This document shows positions 1-7,014 of a DNA stretch of 9,111 nucleotides, piece by piece. The stretch lies in NCBI GenBank assembly GCA_900553255.1, contig USCI01000088.1:1-9111 (forward strand), written 5' to 3'. The stretch comes from an uncultured Oscillospiraceae bacterium. GTDB taxonomy: Bacteria > Bacillota > Clostridia > Oscillospirales > Acutalibacteraceae. The stretch's first letter is position 1; each line of letters opens with the position of its first letter. The position numbers were made by a program, and so were the translations under genes. Under the pieces are notes generated by a model, which was given only the letters and a program-made list of their open reading frames with translations, was not told the origin of the DNA and searched no databases.

Positions 1-18
1 TCGCCTTAGGCTCTCCTG

Positions 19-44
19 AACCACTGGCCTAGCCAGTGGTTTTA
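19..44 (+). terminator. Hairpin with T-tail: terminator or IS200/IS605-type end
   Basis: A perfect 10-bp inverted repeat (AACCACTGGC at 19-28, GCCAGTGGTT at 32-41) with a 3-nt loop is followed by TTT on the plus strand. A smaller palindrome, GCCTTAGGC, lies at 3-11. A short stem followed by a GC-rich CCACTGGC/GCCAGTGG stem resembles, from memory, the 3' ends of IS200/IS605-family elements in Clostridia, which carry hairpins recognised by the Y1 transposase. The hairpin would also work as an intrinsic terminator for a plus-strand gene ending just left of the window. No transposase is visible here, so the choice between the two is open. Confidence 0.4.
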
Positions 45-50
45 CTCTAC

Positions 51-88
51 AAAAAGCCGCCGCGAAAGCCATTCTTTCGCGGCGGCTT
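51..88 (-). terminator. Intrinsic terminator of the araBD operon
   Basis: A perfect 15-bp stem (54-68 pairs with 74-88) with the 5-nt loop CCATT lies directly after the araD stop codon. Read on the minus strand it is followed by a run of T from the A-run at 51-55. Its position 2 bp beyond the araD stop at 91 makes it the operon terminator. The plus side is also T-rich (TTAGTTTTG), so it may stop transcription from both directions. Confidence 0.85.
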
Positions 89-90
89 GA

Positions 91-780
91 TTAGTTTTGT
101 CCGTAATAGGCCTGCGGTCCGTGCTTGCGCCGGAAATGCCGTTCCAGCAGCTCCGACTGCATGGGCGGCAGCGAGCCGTCCAGCATGAGGGCATGCCACG
201 CCATAAACGCGACCTCTTCCAGCACCACCGCGTTATGCACCGCCTGCGCCGGCGAGTTTCCCCAGGCAAACGGTCCATGGCTGTGCACCAGCACGGCGGG
301 AATTTCTTCCGCGGAGCGTCCCGCAAAGCATTCCAGGATCACCCTGCCGGTTTCCTTTTCGTATTCCCCGGCAATTTCTTCCGGCGTCATCCGGCGGGTG
401 CAGGGGATTTCGCCGTAAAAGTCATCGGCATGGGTGGTGCCGAGAGCCGGAATCCCCCGCCCGCACTGTGCAAATATGGTGGCCCAGCGGGAATGCGTAT
501 GGACGACGCCGCCCACCGGGAAATGCCGGTACAGCTCCAGATGGGTCGGCGTATCGCTGGAGGGGTTGTATTTCCCTTCAACCTTTTCTCCGGTGTTTAT
601 ATCCACAACCACCATATCCGTCTGCCCAAGCTGTTCGTACGGCACCCCGGACGGTTTGATCACCATCAAACCGCGCTCACGGTCCACTCCGCTGACATTT
701 CCCCAGGTGAAGGTGACCAGATTGTGCTTCGGCAGCGCCAGATTGGCCTCGAGCACTTCGCTTTTCAGTTCTTCGAGCAT
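91..780 (-). CDS. araD: L-ribulose-5-phosphate 4-epimerase
   Basis: This gene encodes a 229-residue cytoplasmic zinc enzyme that interconverts L-ribulose 5-phosphate and D-xylulose 5-phosphate by retro-aldol cleavage, the last step linking L-arabinose to the pentose phosphate pathway. It aligns by memory almost end to end with E. coli AraD (231 residues). Visible family motifs are WGNVS (26-30), the phosphate-binding KPSG (42-45), SSDTPTH with Asp76, the metal ligands in HTHS (His94, His96), HSHGPFAWG (166-174), HADDFYG with Asp119, and the C-terminal AYYGQ containing the catalytic-type tyrosine at 226. The start at 780 is chosen because GGAGGGG ends 6 nt upstream of it; a longer in-frame start at 804 would put this site inside the gene. 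It lies 20 bp downstream of araB and is followed at once by a terminator, so it is the last gene of the operon. The length and all key residues look intact. The assignment is very secure; related class II aldolases such as fuculose-phosphate aldolase are less similar. Confidence 0.96.
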   Translation of the reverse strand: MLEELKSEVLEANLALPKHNLVTFTWGNVSGVDRERGLMVIKPSGVPYEQLGQTDMVVVDINTGEKVEGKYNPSSDTPTHLELYRHFPVGGVVHTHSRWATIFAQCGRGIPALGTTHADDFYGEIPCTRRMTPEEIAGEYEKETGRVILECFAGRSAEEIPAVLVHSHGPFAWGNSPAQAVHNAVVLEEVAFMAWHALMLDGSLPPMQSELLERHFRRKHGPQAYYGQN

Positions 781-800
781 GATTGCCCCTCCTTTTTTCG

Positions 801-2467
801 TCAATCCTGCTGCCGGATTTTCAGTGCCTTCAGCCGTTTCATCACGTCGTTTTCCCCACGCCCGAAATAGTCGTGCAGACGCTTGTATTCGGCATAAAGC
901 GCATCGTAAACCGGTACGTTTTCCGCAATCGGACGATAGTATTCCTCTTTTACCTTGCCCATCTTTCCGGCAGCATCAAAAACGCTGTCATAGCCGCCGG
1001 CCGCTTCTCCGGCAGCCACAGCGCCGAAGATCGCCGAACCCAGCGCCGGCCCCTGAAGGGTTCCGGCAATTTTGATCGGCATATTCAGCACATCGGCGTA
1101 AATCTGCATGGTCATCGGATCCTTAAAGGCAATGCCGCCGGAAGCAAAAAACTCCTCCACCGGAATGCCGTTTTCCCGGTAATTCTCCACCAGCACCCGC
1201 GTGCCAAACGCCGTCGCCTCAATCAGCGCACGATAAATATCCTCCGGCTTTGTCCGCAGCGTCATGCCCAGCATCATACCGGTCAGGTCGGCGTCCACAA
1301 GAATCGAACGGTTGCCGTTCCACCAGTCCAGCGCCAGCAACCCGTGTGCGCCGGGTTTCTGTTTTTCCGCTTTCGACCGCAGGAATTGATGGATATTCAC
1401 GCCGGCCTTTGCCGCCTCATCATAATACTCCGGCGGGACGCAGGTTTTCACCGCCCAGTCGAAATGGTCGCCCACACAGGACTGTCCGGCCTCATAGCCG
1501 AAATATCCCGGCATGATGCCGTCCTCCACCACGCCGCAGATGCCCGGCACCTGGATCTCCCTCTCGCTCATCATCATATGGCAGGTTGAGGTTCCCATGA
1601 TGGCCAGCATCTGTCCCGGCCGGGATATCCCGACCGCCGGCACGCAGACGTGGGCATCCACATTGCCGACCGCAACCGCAATACCGGCCGGAAGGCCGAG
1701 CTTTTCCGCCATAGCCGGGCTGAGTCCTCCCGCCCGCGAACCGAGCGGAAGGATATCGGATGCCAGCTTTTCCTCTGCCGCATTTTCCAGCAACGGGTGC
1801 AGCGCCTTGAAAAACTCCCGGGTCGGATAGCCGGTGCGCTTGTTCCAAATCGCCTTATAGCCGGCGGTGCAGGAATTATGTGTCTCTACCCCGGTCAGCT
1901 GCCAGACGATCCAGTCCGCCGCCTCAATCCAGCGATCCATCGCCGCGTAAATTTCCGGCGCTTCCTCCGCGACCTGCATGAGTTTGGGGATCTCCCATTC
2001 GGAGGAAATCTTGCCGCCGTAATTGCCGAGCCAGGCTTCGCCGCGCTGCTCCGCGAGGGCGTTCAGACGGTTGGCCTGCTCCTGCGCGGCATGATGCATC
2101 CAGAGCTTTACCCAGGCGTGCGGATTTTCCGCATATTCCGGCATAAGGCACAGCGGCGTGCCGTCCTTTTTTACCGGGAGCACCGTACAGGCGGTGAAAT
2201 CGGTGCCGATGCCGATGACATTCCGGGGATCCACACCGCTCTGCGCGAGAACGGCCGGAATGGTTTTCTCCAGCACATCCAGATAATCCTGCGGATGCTG
2301 CAATGCCCAGTCATGCTCGAGCTTTTTCCACACGGCAGCTGTGTATCCATCACCGCATGCGGATACTCGTATACAGCCGAAGCCAGCTCCCTGCCGGTCG
2401 AAACCTCCACCAGCAAAGCCCGCCCGGACAGGGTTCCGTAATCCACACCGATTGTATATTTTTCCAT
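801..2467 (-). CDS. araB: L-ribulokinase, interrupted by a single-base frameshift
   Basis: This FGGY-family sugar kinase phosphorylates L-ribulose with ATP to L-ribulose 5-phosphate, the substrate of AraD encoded next to it. Reading starts at ATG 2465-2467 with GAGGG 7 nt upstream. The first 48 codons (MEKYTIGVDYGT..., DTQLPCGK) are in one frame and the rest (KLEHDWALQHPQDYL onward) is in another. The switch falls at an A5 run on the minus strand (2323-2327). One extra A would restore a 555-residue protein, the usual length for AraB. Downstream motifs include GIGTDFTACT (86-95), GGKISSEW (151-158), NSCTAGYKAIW, AVGNVDAH, IMGTSTCHM, GYFGYEAGQSCVGDH and FASGGIAFKDP. There are no other breaks, which favours a sequencing error, a very recent mutation or a slippage event over an old pseudogene. 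The gene sits after the purL terminator with a likely promoter of its own and is 20 bp ahead of araD. The enzyme identity is secure; whether it makes full-length protein is not. Confidence 0.9.
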
Positions 2468-2499
2468 TCCGATGCCCTCTTTTCCTCTCACGTTTTTTC

Positions 2500-2528
2500 A
2501 TCATAGCATACCGCGGTAAAAAAATCCA
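2500..2528 (-). promoter_or_regulatory. Likely araBD promoter with a palindrome in the spacer
   Basis: On the minus strand a -10 box TATGAT (2500-2505) lies 17 bp from a weak -35 TGGATT (2523-2528). It would give a leader of about 25 nt before the araB start. The spacer holds the perfect 10-bp palindrome TACCGCGGTA (2509-2518), a possible operator. The -35 overlaps the T-tract of the purL terminator. No match to the AraR or catabolite-control consensus was recognised. Confidence 0.4.
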
Positions 2529-2565
2529 TAAAAAATCACGGCACCGGTTGACCGGCACCGTGATT
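2518..2565 (-). terminator. Intrinsic terminator of purL
   Basis: On the minus strand the stem AATCACGGTGCCGG pairs with CCGGTGCCGTGATT across a TCAA loop (2534-2565). Two G-U pairs make it continuous at 14 bp on this strand only; on the plus strand they become mismatches. It is followed by TTTTT and then a T7 run further on. It begins 12 bp after the purL stop codon. The wobble pattern shows that it serves purL and not a plus-strand gene. Confidence 0.88.
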
Positions 2566-2577
2566 CCCGTTTAAAAC

Positions 2578-5500
2578 TTAAGCAAAATACTGTACGCCGC
2601 TCGCAAACAGCTTCTGGTCCTTTTCTCCCGGCACGTTGCGGTACAGGTTCTCCCCGCGCCGTTCGCTGTGTCCCATCTTGCCGAGCACCCGGCCATCCGG
2701 CGAGGTGATGCCCTCCACAGCCCACAACGAGCCGTTCGGGTTCCAGGTGATATCGGCGGACGGCGTACCGTCCGGATCGACATACTGCGTCGCAATCTGC
2801 CCATTGGCGGCCAAATGCTGCAGCATCGATTCCTCCGCTACAAAGCGCCCTTCCCCGTGGGAAACCGGGATGCAGTGGATATCGCCCGCTTCGCAGCCCT
2901 GCAGCCAGGGGGATTTCACCGATGTCACACGGGTATACACCATACGGCTGACATGGCGGCCGAGGGTATTAAAGGTCAGGGTCGGATCGTTTTCGGCAAT
3001 ATCCCGAATCTCCCCATACGGCACCAGTCCGAGCTTGATCAGCGCCTGGAAGCCGTTGCAGATACCGAGCATCAGGCCGTCGCGTTCACCGAGCAGCTCG
3101 GCCACCGCATCCTTAAGCCGCGGGTTACGGAAGGTGGTGGCGATAAACTTGCCGGAACCGTCCGGCTCATCGCCGCCGGAGAAACCGCCGGGCAGCATAA
3201 TGATCTGGGAACGGCGGATCGCCTGTTCCATACGGACAATGGTTTCTTCGATAGCCGCAGGCGTCAGGTTGCGCACCACAAGGATTTCCGCCTGCGCACC
3301 GGCGCGCTCGAACGCCCTCGCGGAATCGTACTCACAGTTGGTGCCCGGGAACACCGGTATAAACACCCGCGGCTTCGCCGCTTTAATCGCCGGCGCCTTC
3401 GCCGCGCGTTCGGTGTGCAGCGGGATCCCTGCCGGCTCATCCGGTTCCTGTGCCGCACGGTTCGGGAATACCCCCTCGAGCGGCACCATCCAGCGGTCGC
3501 GCAGGGCATCGAGCTCCAGCTCCTCGCCGTCGATTACGATCATCGCTTCATCCAGCGTAGTGCCGATCAGCGAGTAGGTCAGCCCTTCCAGGCACATATC
3601 GCCTTCCTTGAGCTCCGCCACCAGCGAGCCGAGCTGCGGCGTAAAGAGCGTTTTCCGGGAAACGTCGCGGTTGAAGGCAAACCCGATGCGGTTGCCGAAG
3701 CACATCCGCGCCACCGCTGCCGCTACGCCGCCTTCGCGCACCACCGACGCCGAACGGATTACACCGTACTGGACAAGCTTGGCCACCTCGTCAAAGAGCA
3801 CCTTAACCTTCGGCCAGTCCGGCATCAGCGTTTTCTCCTCCACCGGCAGCGGCAGGAACGCCACCAGCGAACCCTCCTGCTGGAAGGCCGCTGTGCCGGT
3901 GTGAGAGGCTTTGGTCATACCGAGCGCAAAGCTGACCAGCGTCGGCGGAACATCCAGCTCATTAAAGCTGCCGGACATTGAATCCTTACCGCCAATCGAC
4001 GGCACGCCGAGCTCCTTCTGTGCAACAAACGCACCGAGCAGCGCCGCAGCCGGTTTGCCCCAGCGCTCCGGCACATCGCGCAGGCGTTCAAAATACTCCT
4101 GGAAGGTCAGCCGCGCCTTGAACGGATCCGCGCCCATCGCCGCCAGTCTGGCCAGCGAGGCGGTCACCGCGTAGGCAGCACCGTGGAACGGACTCCAACG
4201 GGACAGCCCCGGCATATAGCCGAAGGTCATCGCCGTAGCGTCATCGGTTTCGCCGGACACCGGCAGCTTGGCTGCCATGCCTTCCTCCGGCGTCAGCTGG
4301 TACAGGCCGCCGAACGGCATATTGACCGACGCCGCGCCGATACTGGCGTCAAACCGCTCCACCAGCCCCTTCTGGCAGGCCACCTCCAGGCGGCTGAGGT
4401 TTTCTTCAAACGCCCTGGCAATCGGAATCACGGCCAGCCCTGCCGGGATTGCCGACCGGTAATCGTTGGAGGGATCCGGTGCCGTGATATAGGCGGACGC
4501 CTTCTGAGTCACGCCGTTGGTATCCAGGAACGCACGGCTGAGGTCAACCACGATATCCTCGCGCCAGGCCATACGCAGGCGGGGTTCCGCGGTTACCGTT
4601 GCCACCGGCGTGGCCTCCAGGTTCTCTTCGTCCGCCGCCGCAATAAAAGCATCCACGTCAGCCGGCGCCAGCACCACCGCCATACGCTCCTGCGATTCGG
4701 AAATTGCCAGTTCGGTGCCGTCGAGACCGTCGTACTTTTTGGGCACCCGGTCGAGATCCACCCGAAGACCCGGTGCCAGCTCGCCGATTGCCACGCACAC
4801 GCCGCCGGCGCCAAAGTCGTTGCAGCGCTTAATCCGCCGCGCCACCTCCGCACGACGGAACAGGCGCTGGATTTTCCGTTCGGTGGGCGGATTGCCCTTC
4901 TGCACCTCCGCGCCGCAGGTGTCGATGGACTCCGAAGTGTGCGCCTTGGAGGAACCGGTCGCACCGCCGCAGCCGTCGCGGCCGGTGCGGCCGCCGAGCA
5001 ACACGATCACATCGCCCGGCGCCGGCTCCTCCCGCACGACGTTTTCCTTCGGGGAAGCGCCGACCACCGCGCCGATTTCCAGCCGCTTGGCTACATAGCC
5101 GGGGTCGTACAGCTCCGCCACCTGGCCGGTCGCCAGGCCGATCTGGTTGCCGTAGGACGAATAGCCGGCCGCCGCGCCGGTGGTGATTTTCCGGGTCGGC
5201 AGCTTACCGGGCATGGTCTTTTCCAAAGGCAGACGCGGATCACCGGAACCGGTCACCCGCATCGCCTGATATACGTACGCCCGGCCGGACAGCGGATCGC
5301 GGATCGCGCCGCCCAGGCAGGTGGCCGCGCCGCCAAAGGGCTCGATTTCGGTCGGGTGGTTATGCGTCTCGTTCTTGAACTGCACCAGCCACTTTTCCGG
5401 CTTTCCATCCACCTCAATCGGCACCTCGATTGAACAGGCGTTGATCTCGTCGGACTCATCGAGATCCGGGATTTTCCCCTGCTTCTTCAGCAGGCGCATC

Positions 5501-6348
5501 CCCATCGTCGCCATATCCATCAGCGTAACATTTTTGCTCAGGATCCGATCGCCGTACACCTCTTTGCGTGCCTCGTAATAGGCCGAAAGAGCCTCCTCAA
5601 TCACGCCGGACAGCGCACCGCTTTCCACCTCAATGCTGGTCAGCCGCGTCAGGAAGGTGGTGTGCCGGCAGTGGTCGGACCAGTAGGTATCGATCACCTT
5701 CAGCTCGGTCACCGTGGGATCGCGGTTTTCCTCGTCGCGGAAATAATCCCGGCAGAAGCAAAGATCCGCCTCGCTCATCGCAAAACCCATCGATTTCCAG
5801 TAGGCACCGACCTCGTCGTCGGTCCAGCCGATAAAACCGTTTACCCGCTTGACGTTTTCCGGGCGCGCCGCCGACATCCCGACATGCTCGGGCTTGTCCG
5901 GCGAGGCCAGACGCGATTCCACCGGATTGATCAGATAGTGCTGCACCCGTTCAAATTCCGCATCGGACATCCTGCCGTACAGGCAGACCACCCGCGCGGT
6001 TACCACACGGGGATACTCCCCCTGGGTCAGCAGCTGTACGCACTGCGCCGCGGAATCGGCACGCTGGTCGTACTGCCCGGGCAGATATTCCATGGCAAAT
6101 ACGTGCCACCCCTCGCCGAGCGCAAACGTCTCATCGTAAACGTCATCGACATTCGGCTCCGAAAACACAATACCGCGCACCCGCGCAAAATCCTCCGGTG
6201 AAAGACCCTCAATGTCATAGCGGTTGAGCAGCCGCAGCCCCCGGATTTCCTTGAGACCAAGGTTGTCCCTCAGATCCGCGAGCATCGCGCGCGCTTCCAC
6301 ATCAAAGCCCTCTCGCTTTTCCACAAATACCCGAATCACGTCCGACAT
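2578..6348 (-). CDS. purL: Phosphoribosylformylglycinamidine synthase, single-chain form
   Basis: This 1256-residue cytoplasmic enzyme converts FGAR, glutamine and ATP into FGAM, the fourth step of de novo purine synthesis. It is the long single-chain form found in many Clostridia and Bacteroidetes, in which the PurS-like, PurL and PurQ parts are fused. The N-terminal PurS-like and linker region covers about 1-210. The first synthase half carries YWSDHCRHT (222-230), HNHPTEIEPFGGA (329-341), TGSGDP and GGRTGRDGCGGATGSSKAHT (452-471). The second half carries GYMPGLSRWSP and GVPSIGGKDSMSGSFNE (781-797). The glutaminase domain starts near 995 with FIPVFPGTNCEYDSARAF and has PGGFSGGDEPDGSGKF, the nucleophile Cys1097 in LGICNGFQ, and His1227 and Glu1229 in GHSER. 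The ATG at 6346-6348 has AAGGAG 8 nt upstream. The gene stands alone between its own promoter and terminator; no other pur gene is in the window. All key residues are present and the assignment is very secure. Confidence 0.97.
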   Translation of the reverse strand: MSDVIRVFVEKREGFDVEARAMLADLRDNLGLKEIRGLRLLNRYDIEGLSPEDFARVRGIVFSEPNVDDVYDETFALGEGWHVFAMEYLPGQYDQRADSAAQCVQLLTQGEYPRVVTARVVCLYGRMSDAEFERVQHYLINPVESRLASPDKPEHVGMSAARPENVKRVNGFIGWTDDEVGAYWKSMGFAMSEADLCFCRDYFRDEENRDPTVTELKVIDTYWSDHCRHTTFLTRLTSIEVESGALSGVIEEALSAYYEARKEVYGDRILSKNVTLMDMATMGMRLLKKQGKIPDLDESDEINACSIEVPIEVDGKPEKWLVQFKNETHNHPTEIEPFGGAATCLGGAIRDPLSGRAYVYQAMRVTGSGDPRLPLEKTMPGKLPTRKITTGAAAGYSSYGNQIGLATGQVAELYDPGYVAKRLEIGAVVGASPKENVVREEPAPGDVIVLLGGRTGRDGCGGATGSSKAHTSESIDTCGAEVQKGNPPTERKIQRLFRRAEVARRIKRCNDFGAGGVCVAIGELAPGLRVDLDRVPKKYDGLDGTELAISESQERMAVVLAPADVDAFIAAADEENLEATPVATVTAEPRLRMAWREDIVVDLSRAFLDTNGVTQKASAYITAPDPSNDYRSAIPAGLAVIPIARAFEENLSRLEVACQKGLVERFDASIGAASVNMPFGGLYQLTPEEGMAAKLPVSGETDDATAMTFGYMPGLSRWSPFHGAAYAVTASLARLAAMGADPFKARLTFQEYFERLRDVPERWGKPAAALLGAFVAQKELGVPSIGGKDSMSGSFNELDVPPTLVSFALGMTKASHTGTAAFQQEGSLVAFLPLPVEEKTLMPDWPKVKVLFDEVAKLVQYGVIRSASVVREGGVAAAVARMCFGNRIGFAFNRDVSRKTLFTPQLGSLVAELKEGDMCLEGLTYSLIGTTLDEAMIVIDGEELELDALRDRWMVPLEGVFPNRAAQEPDEPAGIPLHTERAAKAPAIKAAKPRVFIPVFPGTNCEYDSARAFERAGAQAEILVVRNLTPAAIEETIVRMEQAIRRSQIIMLPGGFSGGDEPDGSGKFIATTFRNPRLKDAVAELLGERDGLMLGICNGFQALIKLGLVPYGEIRDIAENDPTLTFNTLGRHVSRMVYTRVTSVKSPWLQGCEAGDIHCIPVSHGEGRFVAEESMLQHLAANGQIATQYVDPDGTPSADITWNPNGSLWAVEGITSPDGRVLGKMGHSERRGENLYRNVPGEKDQKLFASGVQYFA

Positions 6349-6360
6349 AGCTTAAACTCC

Positions 6361-6383
6361 TTACCTCATCACGAAGATGGTAA
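6361..6383 (-). promoter_or_regulatory. Leader hairpin touching the purL ribosome binding site
   Basis: In the purL leader, TTACC-ATC pairs with GAT-GGTAA (8 bp with a 2-nt bulge and a 5-nt loop) on the minus strand. The 3' arm ends in the first two bases of the Shine-Dalgarno AAGGAG (6357-6362). It could modulate translation initiation, but the stem is A/T-rich and its role is inferred only from position. Confidence 0.3.
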
Positions 6384-6408
6384 TATTTTGCGGATCGTTC
6401 ACCCGCCT

Positions 6409-6437
6409 ATTTTACCATAATCCGCCGATAAAATAAA
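6409..6437 (-). promoter_or_regulatory. Likely purL promoter, extended -10 type
   Basis: On the minus strand TGGTAAAAT gives an extended -10 (hexamer TAAAAT at 6409-6414), 17 bp from a weak -35 TTTATT (6432-6437). The expected transcript start near 6402 leaves a leader of about 54 nt, too short for a purine or ZTP riboswitch; none was seen. Confidence 0.5.
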
Positions 6438-6440
6438 GAG

Positions 6441-6491
6441 CAAAAGGCGGAAACTTTCCATTCGGCGCAAAAGCGCCAAAAAGTTTCCGCC
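6441..6491 (-). terminator. Terminator of the small gene upstream of purL
   Basis: A 12-bp perfect stem (GGCGGAAACTTT at 6446-6457, AAAGTTTCCGCC at 6480-6491) encloses a second stem, GGCGC/GCGCC, with an AAAA/TTTT loop. On the minus strand the inner stem gains a G-U pair, and the hairpin is followed by TTTTGCTCTTTATTTTA. It lies 15 bp after the stop codon of the 60-codon gene at 6507-6689 and upstream of the purL promoter, so it separates the two transcripts. Confidence 0.75.
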
Positions 6492-6506
6492 TGTCCGGGG
6501 ATTTCT

Positions 6507-6689
6507 TCATCTTTCCGAATGGCGAACGGCATAACCGCCAAAGTTGTTGTCACAAAAGATCATATCGTCGAGATCACCCGGCGGAAAGGACAGCGACGGC
6601 CGGCGGGATCCGCCGTCGTTGCCGGTGTCCGTATGCCCTCCGCCGATGATGCGGAAATCCTGTGTGCCCTGCATCGGTTTGTTTTCCAC
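6507..6689 (-). CDS. Small protein of unknown function, 60 residues
   Basis: I do not recognise this protein. It is 60 residues, starts at GTG (6687-6689) and ends in TGA. Expression signals are the main support: GGGAGGTGA, a near-perfect match to the anti-Shine-Dalgarno, ends its GGAGG core 9 nt before the GTG; an extended -10 lies about 48 nt further upstream; and a strong intrinsic terminator follows 15 bp after the stop. Codon third positions are mostly G or C, like those of purL. The product is polar and rich in Gly, Asp and Asn, with IIGGGHTDTGNDGG near 14-27 and GDLDDMIFCDNNFGGY near 38-53; it has a single Cys and a basic end, HSER. No signal peptide, membrane segment or coiled coil is visible. 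A second ATG at codon 6 is possible but badly spaced from the ribosome binding site. It is probably cytosolic; its role is unknown. Confidence 0.6.
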   Translation of the reverse strand: MENKPMQGTQDFRIIGGGHTDTGNDGGSRRPSLSFPPGDLDDMIFCDNNFGGYAVRHSER

Positions 6690-6695
6690 TGCGCT

Positions 6696-6704
6696 TCACC
6701 TCCC
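6696..6704 (-). promoter_or_regulatory. Strong ribosome binding site for the small GTG-start gene
   Basis: On the minus strand GGGAGGTGA extends well beyond the usual GGAGG core and matches the 16S 3' end over eight bases. It decides the GTG at 6687-6689 as the start and is the best evidence that this 60-codon frame is translated. Confidence 0.6.
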
Positions 6705-6736
6705 TCGCCTGCGGCATCCATTCGCGCAGGAAAATA

Positions 6737-6745
6737 ACTATACCA
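6737..6745 (-). promoter_or_regulatory. Extended -10 promoter for the small gene
   Basis: On the minus strand TGGTATAGT (-10 hexamer TATAGT at 6737-6742 preceded by TGG) fits an extended -10 promoter; no good -35 lies 16-18 bp upstream. The predicted start near 6730 leaves a leader of about 40 nt before the GTG. Confidence 0.4.
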
Positions 6746-7014
6746 AACAGTATATGCAAAAGAAGCCCAAAACTTGCCGAATCCCGCGGCGGATTTTTTC
6801 GACAGCCAAGGACAGGGTTGCAGCCATACACGACGGCATAACGGACGGTCTAGAAGACCATGACAAAAGCCAGCGTCCAAACGACGATGGCTTTCACTAA
6901 TGCTTTAGCAATGAACGGCAGTCTGAGAAAAGCGTTCAAAAGCCGCCCGCTATACGGGTTAGGTTGTTAAGCCTCCACCTTTCGGCGGTACGCTTTCGCT
7001 GAAGCACTAATACT
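6746..7014. other. Gene-free stretch rich in stem-loops; possible structured RNA
   Basis: No convincing protein gene lies here on either strand. The stretch instead contains a series of inverted repeats: GGTCT-AGA-AGACC (6847-6859); an 11-of-12-bp stem at 6866-6877/6883-6894 with loop CAAAC; TTCA...TGAA around TGC/GCA (6893-6914); a 7-bp plus 6-bp compound stem at 6929-6935/6990-6996 and 6942-6947/6984-6989; and an inner CCCG-CTATA-CGGG. Read on the minus strand, two hairpins close GAAA tetraloops, GCGAAAGC and CCGCCGAAAGGTGG. Wobble evidence is mixed: the long stem is better on the plus strand and the GAAA hairpin on the minus strand. It could be a small RNA, an upstream leader, or remnant DNA. 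I matched it to no known RNA family. Confidence 0.3.

Noticed and set aside
2468..2558. Upstream extension of the araB downstream frame to an ATG at 2558
   Set aside because: It would translate through the purL terminator region and the likely araB promoter, and its residues do not resemble ribulokinase. The true N-terminus is in the other frame at 2467.
2668..5433. Long plus-strand frames of up to 437 codons inside purL (2668-3981 and 4183-5433)
   Set aside because: They are antisense to an intact, strongly conserved purL. Their products are Arg/His-rich with no family features and no ribosome binding sites. Codon bias in the real gene explains them.
6349..6445. Purine or ZTP riboswitch, or PurBox, upstream of purL
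   Set aside because: The predicted leader is only about 54 nt and lacks the conserved cores of those riboswitches; no convincing pair of CCGAAC-type PurBox sites was found.
6519..6737. Plus-strand 72-codon frame antisense to the small gene
   Set aside because: It has no Shine-Dalgarno before its ATG and no promoter, whereas the opposite strand has excellent signals.
6850..6939. Minus-strand 29-residue hydrophobic frame (TTG start, ending LAFVMVF)
   Set aside because: It looks like a membrane segment, but it has only a TTG start and no ribosome binding site, and it coincides with the stem-loop series. A second hydrophobic run lies in the same frame beyond its stop, so a degraded membrane gene cannot be fully excluded.
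6746..7014. tRNA, 6S, tmRNA, SRP, RNase P or known riboswitch in the gene-free stretch
   Set aside because: None of the diagnostic motifs I know (T-loop GTTCRA with proper stems, GAGGAAAGTCC, SRP tetraloop helix, TPP or SAM cores) is present in the right arrangement.
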